Of a DNA stretch of 64,000 nucleotides, positions 8,665 through 17,031 are shown one piece after another; position 1 is the first letter of the stretch; the number at the start of each line of letters is the position of its first letter. The DNA is from Chloroflexota bacterium (lineage in GTDB: Bacteria; Chloroflexota; Dehalococcoidia; Lucifugimonadales; UBA3495). The position numbers and the translations under genes were made by a program. The stretch is taken from the NCBI GenBank assembly GCA_028873965.1, contig JAPPMU010000041.1, forward strand, positions 51,374-115,373, in the 5' to 3' direction. Under the pieces are notes generated by a model. It searched no databases, was not told where the DNA came from, and saw only the letters and a list, made by a program, of their open reading frames with translations.

Positions 8665-9423
8665 ATGACTCCTTACATCGGCATCACCGGCTTCTGCTCG
8701 CGCAGCGAGGTCGACGCGGTCCTCGCGGCCCTTCCGGCCAATCCCAACCGCCAGTTGATGTGCGGCGCCCTGCTCAGCAATGCCCTGCTGTCCGGCGAGC
8801 CCAGCGACGCCCCAAACCGCTGCCCGGCGCCGGATGCCATAGCCGGCATTTTCTCCGACGACCCCCGCTGTCTGAACCTCGTCCACTACCGCCCGCCCCC
8901 GGGCGCGAACCTGGCGGACGCTCTGGCCCGTGCCACCGAGGTCGGAGGCCCGCATTGCCACGGGGTCCAGATCAACGCCACCCGCGGCGCTCCGTGGCCT
9001 GACCTTGACGCCCTCGCGGCTTACCGCGAGTGCTGCCGTCCCTCCCGCATCGTGTTCCAGGCCGGACGCGAGGCGATGGAATCGGTCAACCACCGGCCCG
9101 ACGAACTGGCCCGGCGCTGCGCCACCTATTCCGGCCTGGTAACCGACGTGCTGGTTGACGCCTCCGAAGGTCTCGGGCTGTCGCTCGATGCCGCCCGCTC
9201 CGCCGACTACCTGGAAGCCCTTCGCGCCGCCGCCCCGGAGCTGGGACTGGTGGTCGCCGGCGGCCTCCACTCCGGCAACATCTCCGAACTCCTGTCGCCC
9301 CTGCTGCCCGAATGGTCCGGCGTCAGCATCGACGCCGAGGGCCGCCTCCGCGACGCCGACGACCACCTCAACACCTCCGCCGCCATCGCCTATCTGCAGG
9401 CGGCGTCGCAGTTGCTCGATTGA
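8665..9423 (+). CDS. Divergent TIM-barrel protein, phosphoribosylanthranilate isomerase (TrpF)-like
   Basis: ATG at 8665; TDVLVDASEGLGLSLD...LGLVVAGGLHSGNISELL...WSGVSIDAEGRLRDADDHLN resembles the C-terminal TrpF phosphate-binding half. Confidence 0.45.
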   Translation: MTPYIGITGFCSRSEVDAVLAALPANPNRQLMCGALLSNALLSGEPSDAPNRCPAPDAIAGIFSDDPRCLNLVHYRPPPGANLADALARATEVGGPHCHGVQINATRGAPWPDLDALAAYRECCRPSRIVFQAGREAMESVNHRPDELARRCATYSGLVTDVLVDASEGLGLSLDAARSADYLEALRAAAPELGLVVAGGLHSGNISELLSPLLPEWSGVSIDAEGRLRDADDHLNTSAAIAYLQAASQLLD

Positions 9424-9435
9424 CCCGGAGTCGCC

Positions 9436-10119
9436 GTGGCCACGCTGACAGTGAAGCGTATCGTCTGCCTCGCCAATTCCCGTAAAATGGCGGGCCGCTG
9501 CGTTGCCGGCAAGGAAATTTCGGAGGACGGCCACCCGGGCAACTGGATCCGTCCGGTCAGCAACCGCGAAATCGAATCTATCTCGGAACGGGAAAGATGC
9601 TACGCCGACGGCAACGACCCGGAACTGCTGGACATAATCGAAGTGCCTCTCCTCAGCGCCAAACCCAAGGACTACCAACAGGAAAATTGGCTGCTGGACC
9701 CCTCCCGCCAATGGCGCAAGGTGGGCCGATTGTCCTGGGATGACCTTCCGAGTTTGGCTGACCCGGAAACCCCTTTGTGGACCAACGGATTCACCTCCCG
9801 CGGCGGTAAAAACGACCAGGTGCCGGTAGACGTCGCCGCCGGACACGACACCTCACTGCGGCTGATAAGAGTGGAAGATCTGACCGTCATAGTCTCGGAG
9901 CCGTCCCGCCCCAGCGCCAATTTCTCCATCCTCCGGGGTCGTTTCACCCACTGCAACGAAACCTACTGCTTTCGCATCACCGACCCGGTCAGCGAGAACG
10001 GATCGATCAACCTCCCCTACGCGGAATACCCGGTGGGCGAGCGCTACCTCACAGTCAGTCTCGGTGAGCCCTTCGAAGGCCACGCGTACAAGCTCATCGC
10101 CGCCATCATCAGGCCCTGA
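9436..10119 (+). CDS. Dual OB-fold (DuOB-like) domain protein
   Basis: GTG start; VKRIVCLANSRKMAGRCVAGKEISEDGHPGNWIRPVSNRE matches my recollection of the dual-OB family found beside DUF488. Confidence 0.6.
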   Translation: MATLTVKRIVCLANSRKMAGRCVAGKEISEDGHPGNWIRPVSNREIESISERERCYADGNDPELLDIIEVPLLSAKPKDYQQENWLLDPSRQWRKVGRLSWDDLPSLADPETPLWTNGFTSRGGKNDQVPVDVAAGHDTSLRLIRVEDLTVIVSEPSRPSANFSILRGRFTHCNETYCFRITDPVSENGSINLPYAEYPVGERYLTVSLGEPFEGHAYKLIAAIIRP

Positions 10120-10133
10120 CGGAGGACCTCCGT

Positions 10134-10769
10134 TTGAACCAGACTAAGCCAATGGTGCTCACCGTCGGACACTCCAACCACCCGCCGGAGGCATTCATCA
10201 ATTTGCTGGTCCGACACGGCGTCGACGAGATCATAGACGTCCGGTCCGCACCATACAGCCGCTACGCGTCCCAGTTCAATCATGAGGGTATCCAGCGGAT
10301 GCTCGACGATATTGGCATCGGTTACGCGTACCTAGGCGGCGAGCTGGGCGGCCGCCCCGCTGATCGTTCGTGCTACGACGCGGATGGCCGCGTTCGATAT
10401 GATCGGGTCGCAGCAATCGATTCATTCGACGACGCATTGCGCCGAGTTACCCGGGTGGCGGATGAAAACCGCGTCGCTCTCCTGTGCACCGAAAAGGAAC
10501 CGCTGGAATGCCACCGCACCTTGCTGGTGGCGCGAGCCTTGGCTGAACGTGGCGTCGATGTCGCCCACATTCAGGGCGATGGTTCCCTGGAGGACCACGA
10601 TGACGCCATGAGCCGTCTGCTCGACCTGCACAAGCTGCCCCCGCACGGCGACATGTTCCGCACCCGAGCCGATGTCATCGCCGAAGCCCTTGACCGGCAA
10701 GCCCGCAAATTCGCCTATGTTGAGACCAACCTGCCTCCTGTGATTGACGGATGGGAGTCCGCTCCGTGA
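10134..10769 (+). CDS. DUF488 family protein (copy 1)
   Basis: VLTVGHSNHPPEAFINLLVRHGVDEIIDVRSAPYSR...ALLCTEKEPLECHRTLLVARAL. Confidence 0.88.
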   Translation: MNQTKPMVLTVGHSNHPPEAFINLLVRHGVDEIIDVRSAPYSRYASQFNHEGIQRMLDDIGIGYAYLGGELGGRPADRSCYDADGRVRYDRVAAIDSFDDALRRVTRVADENRVALLCTEKEPLECHRTLLVARALAERGVDVAHIQGDGSLEDHDDAMSRLLDLHKLPPHGDMFRTRADVIAEALDRQARKFAYVETNLPPVIDGWESAP

Positions 10770-11203
10770 AGCTCTACACCATCGGTTTCACCCGCAAATC
10801 CGCGGCCGAATTCTTCGGCTTGCTCCGCGAGTCTGGTGCCAAACGGGTTGTCGACGTGCGTCTGCGCAACACCTCTGGGTTGGCCGGGTTCTCGAAAAAG
10901 AGCGACCTGCCGTGGTTCCTGCGCGAACTCTGCGGCATGGACTACGTGCACCTGCCCCGCCTGTCTCCCACCGACGCGCTGCTGGACGGCTACCGGAAAC
11001 GCGACATAACGTGGGATGAATACGTGCCGCAATTCCACTCCATAATCGAACGCCGGCTCATCCGGGCCGCCATCCCGCAGGATATAATCGCCGACAGTTG
11101 CCTGCTGTGCAGCGAGGACCGGCCCGAAAGGTGCCACCGCCGGCTCATCGCCGAGCACTTGCAGCAGCATTGGGGCAATGTAGAAATAATCCATCTGGTC
11201 TGA
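10766..11203 (+). CDS. DUF488 family protein (copy 2)
   Basis: GTGA overlap with copy 1 (GTG at 10766; ORF track start 10751); VKLYTIGFTRKSAAEFFGLL...VVDVRLRN...CLLCSEDRPERCHRRLIAEHL. Confidence 0.88.
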   Translation: MKLYTIGFTRKSAAEFFGLLRESGAKRVVDVRLRNTSGLAGFSKKSDLPWFLRELCGMDYVHLPRLSPTDALLDGYRKRDITWDEYVPQFHSIIERRLIRAAIPQDIIADSCLLCSEDRPERCHRRLIAEHLQQHWGNVEIIHLV

Positions 11204-11268
11204 ATGAAATTATCCTGTTTATCCTGTCCATCCCTGTAAGGACTCGTCTTTCGCCGGAGGGAACCGCA

Positions 11269-12219
11269 ATGTCGCAGGTCAACACCGTCCTCGGTCCCAT
11301 CGACTCCTCCGAGATGGGTTTCACCCTCAGCCACGAGCACATCACCCTGGGCGCGGCCGGCGCCGCCGCCACCTACCCCGGCTTCCAGGACCGCCAGGCC
11401 ATCGCCGACGCGGCCACCGCGGCCCTTGCCGAAGCCTACCAGGGCGGGGTTCGCACCATCATCGACGTCACCACCTTCGACCTCGGCCGCGACGTGGCCA
11501 TGATGCAGGAGGTCAGCCGCCGTTCCGGTGTCCACGCCATACCCTGCACCGGGAATCACCTGGCCGTGCCCCGTATCTTCTGGGGCGCGCCCGTCGACCG
11601 CGTCGCCGCCCTGTTCATCAAGGAGATTGAGGAGGGCATCGAGGACAGCGGCGTCAGGGCCGGCATCATCAAGGTGGCCAGCGACCGGGGCGGGATCACC
11701 GAAAACGAGGAGATCGTCCTGCGCGCCGCCGCCCGCGCCTGCAACGCCACCGGCACCCGCATCAGCACCCACACCTGGTCCCCCGACCGCGTCGGCGAGG
11801 AGCAGGTTCGCATTCTCAAGGAGGAGGGCGTGGACCTCAACCGGGTCTACATCGGCCACAGCAACGACGACACCGACGTCGGCTACCTTATCGGCCTTCT
11901 GGAAGAGGGCGTATGGCTCGGTCTCGACCGTTATCCCGGCGGCCGCACACCGGAAACTCCCAGGTGGGAGACGCGCACCGAGGTCGTGAAGCAACTCATC
12001 GACGCCGGCTGGGCCCATCGACTGATGCTGTCCCACGACCATTCCACCCCCGTGGTCCAGCCCTCCGAGGAACTCCGCCGCGAGCGCGAAGAATTCAACC
12101 CGGACGGTTACCTCTTTATCACCCGCAACGTCCTGCCCCGCCTCATCGAGTTAGGCGCCACCGACGCCGACGTGCAGGCCATGATGATCGATAACCCCCG
12201 CCGTTTCTTTGAAGACTGA
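11269..12219 (+). CDS. Phosphotriesterase-related metal-dependent hydrolase
   Basis: ATG at 11269; VLGPIDSSEMGFTLSHEHITLG, TCTGNH, ISTHTW, LNRVYIGHSNDDTD, MLSHDHS. Confidence 0.88.
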   Translation: MSQVNTVLGPIDSSEMGFTLSHEHITLGAAGAAATYPGFQDRQAIADAATAALAEAYQGGVRTIIDVTTFDLGRDVAMMQEVSRRSGVHAIPCTGNHLAVPRIFWGAPVDRVAALFIKEIEEGIEDSGVRAGIIKVASDRGGITENEEIVLRAAARACNATGTRISTHTWSPDRVGEEQVRILKEEGVDLNRVYIGHSNDDTDVGYLIGLLEEGVWLGLDRYPGGRTPETPRWETRTEVVKQLIDAGWAHRLMLSHDHSTPVVQPSEELRREREEFNPDGYLFITRNVLPRLIELGATDADVQAMMIDNPRRFFED

Positions 12220-12245
12220 CCCCCACGCCATTTGCGAGGCCGGCC

Positions 12246-13127
12246 ATGAACATCGGTTTTTCCCTCTCCAACAACCAGGGTCTCACCAACGTCCAGGACG
12301 TGGTGAGCGTGGCGGCCCGCGCCGAGGAGCTCGGGTTCGACTCGGTCTGGGCCAGTGACCACGTGTTCAACGTCAGCTACGTGTACGAGCGTCTGGGCAA
12401 CCGTCCGTATTACGACCCGCTGACCATCCTGACCTTCGCCGCCGCCCAGACCCAACGGGTCATCCTGGGCACCAGCGTGCTGGTCCTGCCCTACCACAAT
12501 CCCATGCGGTTGGCGAAGCAGGCGGCCACCCTGGATCAATTGTCCGGCGGCCGCGTCGCCCTGGGCGTCGGCGTGGGCGTGATCGACACCGAGATCGAAG
12601 CCATGGGTGTGCCGTTCGCAGAGCGCGGGCCCTACACCGACGAATCCATTGCGATTATGAAGACCCTGTGGTGCGATGACGAGCCGCGCCACGAAGGCCG
12701 GTTCTTCCAGTTCGCGGACATGGCCTTCTCGCCGCGCCCGGTTCGCCCCGAAGGCATTCCGCTGATCATCGGCGGTACATCCCGCGCCGCCATCCGTCGC
12801 GCGGCCCGCCACGGCGACGGATGGCATCCCACGGCCATGCCGCCGGAGGATCTCGCCCAGGGCATCCGTTACCTGCACGAGCGGGCCGAACGCGCTGATC
12901 GCGATCCGGCATCCATCCCCGTGTCAGTCAGCGTCCCGCTTCAGGGAGGCCGGCCTGGGCGTTTCGCCCTCGGCACGGAGCCCGCCGAGATGCGCGCCAA
13001 CGCCCAGGCTTTCGCCGACATCGGTGTCTCTCGCATCGTGGTATCACCCTACTCCGGCGACCCCGCCGTGGTGTTCCCCGCCATGGAAACCGTGGCCGCC
13101 GAGGTCATGCCGGCGGTAGCCGAGTAA
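12246..13127 (+). CDS. LLM class F420-dependent oxidoreductase
   Basis: AARAEELGFDSVWASDHVF...LGTSVLVLPYHNPMRLAKQAATLDQLSGGRVALGVGVG. Confidence 0.9.
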   Translation: MNIGFSLSNNQGLTNVQDVVSVAARAEELGFDSVWASDHVFNVSYVYERLGNRPYYDPLTILTFAAAQTQRVILGTSVLVLPYHNPMRLAKQAATLDQLSGGRVALGVGVGVIDTEIEAMGVPFAERGPYTDESIAIMKTLWCDDEPRHEGRFFQFADMAFSPRPVRPEGIPLIIGGTSRAAIRRAARHGDGWHPTAMPPEDLAQGIRYLHERAERADRDPASIPVSVSVPLQGGRPGRFALGTEPAEMRANAQAFADIGVSRIVVSPYSGDPAVVFPAMETVAAEVMPAVAE

Positions 13128-13143
13128 AGCGTCTGAAAAAACT

Positions 13144-13180
13144 CCCTCTCCCCTGGTGGGAGAGGGCTGGGGTGAGGGGG
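13144..13180. repeat. Dispersed-type repeat CCCTCTCCC...GGGAGAGGGCTGGGGTGAGGGGG
   Basis: Perfect 9-bp inverted repeat followed by ctggggtgaggggg; sequence pattern common in many genomes. Confidence 0.75.
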
Positions 13181-13209
13181 CGTTCCCCTTCGCCATTGGA
13201 GTTTCCCTC

Positions 13210-15150
13210 GTGACCACCGCCAACCCAACCATCGCTCCGTACGGTTCCTGGCGCTCGCCCATCACCGCCGACGCCATCGTCGCCGAGTCCATCGGCATCA
13301 GCAGCGTGTCCATCGACGGCGACGCCATCCTCTGGACGGAATCCCGCCCGTCCGAGGGCGGACGTTACGTCATCGTCCGCATGGGTCCCGACGGGTCGGT
13401 CTCCGACGTCAACCCCGCGCCGTTCAACGCGCGCACCCGCGTCCACGAATACGGCGGCGCCGCCTGGATTGCTGACGCCGGCACGGTCTGGTTTTCCAAC
13501 TTCGACGACCAGCGCATGTATCGCATCGACCCGGGAGGCGCGCCGGAACTCATCACACCGGACGCCCCGCTGCGCTACGCCGACGCCGTGCTGGATCACG
13601 CCCGCAACCGGCTCATCTGCGTGCGGGAAGATCATTCCGACCCCGACAACGTCATCAACGCCATCGCGGCCGTTCCCGCCGACGGCTCCGGAGAGCAGAC
13701 CGTCCTGTTCGCCGGCTGGGATTTCGTTTCGTCACCTCGGTTGAGCCCTGACGGCTCCACCCTGGCTTGGATGTCCTGGAACCATCCCAACATGCCCTGG
13801 GACGGGACGCATCTGTGGACCGCCCCCGTGCTCGACGACGGTGCTTTGGGCGAGGCCACGCTGGTCGCCGGCGGTGAGACAATCTCGGTGTGCCAACCCG
13901 AATGGTCTCCCGACGGCGTCCTGCATTTCGTGGCCGATCAATCGGGCTGGTGGAACCTGTACCGCCTCGGCGGCAACGGCCCGGAGCCCATCTTCCCCGA
14001 CGACGCAGAATACGGCCGTCCCCAGTGGACTTTCGGCGCCCGCGCTTATGGTTTCGCCGGGAACGGCAATATCGTTTGCGCCGTCAACCGTCGCGGGTCC
14101 TGGTCTCTCAACGTTGTGAACCCGAACACGCGGGTGAGCTTCCCGGTTAACGTTCCGGCCGGTGAGATGGGCCGGGGCGATCTGGCCGTTTCCGGCATAA
14201 CCGCCGCCGTGATCGCTGGCGACTCCCGCCGTCCCATGTCCCTGATGCGGGTCAACCTCCGGACCGGCGATTGGGATACGGTGCGTCAGTCGGCAGCCGT
14301 CGACGTCCCAGCCAACTACATCTCACCTGCCCAGACCATCGAGTTCCCGTCCACTGACGGCCGGCCGGCATACGCCTTGTACTACGCTCCTCGCAATCCC
14401 GAGCACGCCGCGCCCGAAGGGACGCTACCGCCGCTGTTGACTCTGAGCCACGGCGGACCGACCGGAGCCGCTTCGGGGGCATTGGATCTGTCCATCCAGT
14501 ATTGGACCACCCGCGGGTTCGCCGTTGTCAACGTCGATTACGGCGGCAGCGTCGGATACGGTCGGGCCTACCGTCAGTTGCTTAACGGCAACTGGGGCAT
14601 CGTGGACGTGGACGATTGCGCCAACGCCGCCCTGCACCTCGTGCACCAGCATCTCGCCGACGGGGATCGGCTGGCAATCCGGGGCGGCAGCGCCGGCGGC
14701 TACACGACCCTCGCGGCGCTGACTTTCCGCAACGTGTTCGCCGCCGGCGCCAGCTACTACGGCGTCTCGGACCTCACCGCCCTGGCTGAGGATACCCATA
14801 AGTTCGAGTCGCGTTACCTGGACCGGTTGGTCGCGCCCTATCCCCAGGGCGCGGAAACCTATCGTAGCCGCTCACCCATCGCCTATACCGAAGGATTGTC
14901 CTGCCCGATCATACTTTTCCAGGGTCTGGAGGACCGCATCGTCCCACCCAACCAGGCCGAGATGATGTACGAAGCGGTGCGCTCCAAGGGTATCCCCTGC
15001 GCCTATCTCCCCTTCGAGGGCGAGCAGCACGGCTTCCGCCGCGCCGAGAACATCAAGCGCGCCCTCGAGGCCGAGCTGTACTTCTACTCCCGGGTCTTCG
15101 GGTTCGACCTGCCCGACCCGGTGGAACCGCCTCGGGTCGAAAACCTGTAG
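13210..15150 (+). CDS. S9 family (prolyl oligopeptidase-type) peptidase
   Basis: Likely GTG start at 13210; N-terminal propeller, then LSHGGPTGA, IRGGSAGGYTTLAAL (Ser), FQGLEDRIVPPNQAE (Asp), GEQHGFR (His). Confidence 0.9.
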   Translation: MTTANPTIAPYGSWRSPITADAIVAESIGISSVSIDGDAILWTESRPSEGGRYVIVRMGPDGSVSDVNPAPFNARTRVHEYGGAAWIADAGTVWFSNFDDQRMYRIDPGGAPELITPDAPLRYADAVLDHARNRLICVREDHSDPDNVINAIAAVPADGSGEQTVLFAGWDFVSSPRLSPDGSTLAWMSWNHPNMPWDGTHLWTAPVLDDGALGEATLVAGGETISVCQPEWSPDGVLHFVADQSGWWNLYRLGGNGPEPIFPDDAEYGRPQWTFGARAYGFAGNGNIVCAVNRRGSWSLNVVNPNTRVSFPVNVPAGEMGRGDLAVSGITAAVIAGDSRRPMSLMRVNLRTGDWDTVRQSAAVDVPANYISPAQTIEFPSTDGRPAYALYYAPRNPEHAAPEGTLPPLLTLSHGGPTGAASGALDLSIQYWTTRGFAVVNVDYGGSVGYGRAYRQLLNGNWGIVDVDDCANAALHLVHQHLADGDRLAIRGGSAGGYTTLAALTFRNVFAAGASYYGVSDLTALAEDTHKFESRYLDRLVAPYPQGAETYRSRSPIAYTEGLSCPIILFQGLEDRIVPPNQAEMMYEAVRSKGIPCAYLPFEGEQHGFRRAENIKRALEAELYFYSRVFGFDLPDPVEPPRVENL

Positions 15151-15158
15151 CCCCAGGG

Positions 15159-16343
15159 TCAGTAAGCCGCCCGCAACACTTCCATAATCGGCCCGGCGTC
15201 CACGATCGTTTTGGGGTTCGTGCTCAGGCTGCGGTCCTGCAGCGTCGCCGTGGCAATGTACTCCAGGCCGTCTTCCGGCACGCCCACTTCCCGCAGGGTA
15301 CGGGGCAGCTCCAGCTCACGGCACAACTCGTCAACCGCGTCGGCCGCGGCCAGTCCGGCCTCCTCGTCGGTCATGGTGGAACTGGCCACGCCGATGGCCT
15401 CGGCGATGAGGCGTTGCCGGTCGGCGCAGGCGTCCAGGTTGTAGCGCATGCTGTGCGGCAGAAGTATGGCGTTAGCCTCGCCGTGCGGCACGTCGTACAG
15501 CCCGCCCACGTGGTGGCAGGTTGCGGTGTTCAGCCCCAGACCGCCGAATGACCCCAGCGAAGCCATGGCGCACGCGGTCTTGGTGGCCAGTAGCGTGTCG
15601 ATATCCCTGTCCTTGCAACGGGGCAGGTTCTCAAACAGCAGCCGTATGGCGTGCAGAGCCATCCCGTCGCCGATGGGGTTGTGCCCGGTGGAATACACGG
15701 TTTCGATGGCGATCCGCAGCTGACCGATGGCTGTCGACACCAGGATCCGTAGGGGGGTGGTCGCCAACGCCTGTCCGTCGATGACCACCGTGCGATGGGT
15801 CACGCCGTCCCCGGCGATACTGAGCTTGCGACCCTGCCTGAGGTCAGTGACGCCACCGCCGCCACGGCTGAACTCGGCGCAACCCATGGTGGTGGGCACG
15901 CTGACGATGGGCACCTTGGGCGACGGCGTGGGCGGCACGGTGATCTTGTCGGGCGGCTCAAAGATGATGGCGTAGTCCCGAATATCGCCGCCCTCGCCGA
16001 GCAGTACGGCAATGGCCTTGGTCGTGTCGTGTGTGCTGCCACCGCCCACACTGATGAAGATGTCCGGCTGCGTTTCCTGGGCCATCGCCGCCCCGGCCTC
16101 CACGGTCTCCACCGGAGAATGCGGCGCAACTCCCGAGTACGTCCCAACGTATCGTGAGCCCAGCGCCTCTTGAACGCGCGGCACCACGTCGCACGCGCTG
16201 AGAATGGTGGGTCCGCAGGTGATCATCGCGCGGCTGGCGCCCAGGCCATCCACAACCGCCGGCAGGTCGTCTATAGCGGTCTCTCGACAGATGACGTCCT
16301 GGTGCAGCGGATCGTATCGGTACTTCAACGTGCTCGTGGACAT
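15159..16343 (-). CDS. Iron-containing alcohol dehydrogenase / maleylacetate reductase-like
   Basis: ISVGGGSTHDTTKAIAVLL, VSVPTTMGCAEFS, NTATCHHVGGLYDVPHGEANAILLPHSM. Confidence 0.88.
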   Translation of the reverse strand: MSTSTLKYRYDPLHQDVICRETAIDDLPAVVDGLGASRAMITCGPTILSACDVVPRVQEALGSRYVGTYSGVAPHSPVETVEAGAAMAQETQPDIFISVGGGSTHDTTKAIAVLLGEGGDIRDYAIIFEPPDKITVPPTPSPKVPIVSVPTTMGCAEFSRGGGGVTDLRQGRKLSIAGDGVTHRTVVIDGQALATTPLRILVSTAIGQLRIAIETVYSTGHNPIGDGMALHAIRLLFENLPRCKDRDIDTLLATKTACAMASLGSFGGLGLNTATCHHVGGLYDVPHGEANAILLPHSMRYNLDACADRQRLIAEAIGVASSTMTDEEAGLAAADAVDELCRELELPRTLREVGVPEDGLEYIATATLQDRSLSTNPKTIVDAGPIMEVLRAAY

Positions 16344-16395
16344 AATTGGATCTCCAGTGTGCAGGGCGGCTAAGGTGGATTGTCGTCAGAAAAAT

Positions 16396-16824
16396 CTAAA
16401 TCACCGCCAGGTGGCTTTCATTCGCTCCATGAACGGCGTCCAGAGGAATGCGTCTGTCCAGAGTTACTAGCCGGGCGTCGTGGGCCACGGCCAAGGCCAG
16501 CAGATAAACGTCCGCTATCTGGCGATGCCCGTGGATCCTCCGGACATCTACCCGCGTTTCGTCAAGCAGGCTGATGTCGTCGGGGATGAACCGGTGGAAT
16601 TCTACGGACGTGGCAGATCGCAGCTGTTCCGCAGCAGCGGACGGGCTTATCGGGCGAGGATATCGCGGCTGGGACAATACGCGAACACAACCGTTCTGCG
16701 TCAGTGGACAGGATGCCCACCCCTCTTCTGCATTGGCCGCGAACCAAACCGATACCACATGATGAGCATCGTGGTTTCGGTCAAATAACGAAACCAGAAA
16801 GCTTACGTCGTACAGAGACCTCAT
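16396..16824 (-). CDS. PIN domain toxin (VapC-like)
   Basis: MRSLYDVSFLVSLFDRNHDAHHVVSVWF...HGHRQIADVYLLALAVAHDARLVTLDRRI. Confidence 0.82.
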   Translation of the reverse strand: MRSLYDVSFLVSLFDRNHDAHHVVSVWFAANAEEGWASCPLTQNGCVRVLSQPRYPRPISPSAAAEQLRSATSVEFHRFIPDDISLLDETRVDVRRIHGHRQIADVYLLALAVAHDARLVTLDRRIPLDAVHGANESHLAVI

Positions 16825-16827
16825 TTT

Positions 16828-17031
16828 TCAGATGCCCAATTCGTCGCGCCATTCGTTCACCATCTCAGTGGTGACCACGTAGTCACTGATAGGTAGGGGC
16901 CGAATACCGTATTTCTCCAGGTCCACTGCTTCGACCAGACTGACCTCCACCTCTACGGCTTGGCCTTCCGGCAGGCCGAGAGGTTCGTTAAATTCGATGG
17001 TACGTCCTTTGACTGTGCCTCTTCGTTTCAT
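16828..17031 (-). CDS. Antitoxin, DUF104/AF2212-like
   Basis: GTVKGRTIEFNEPLGLPEGQAVEVEVSLVEA; directly upstream of the PIN gene. Confidence 0.72.
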   Translation of the reverse strand: MKRRGTVKGRTIEFNEPLGLPEGQAVEVEVSLVEAVDLEKYGIRPLPISDYVVTTEMVNEWRDELGI

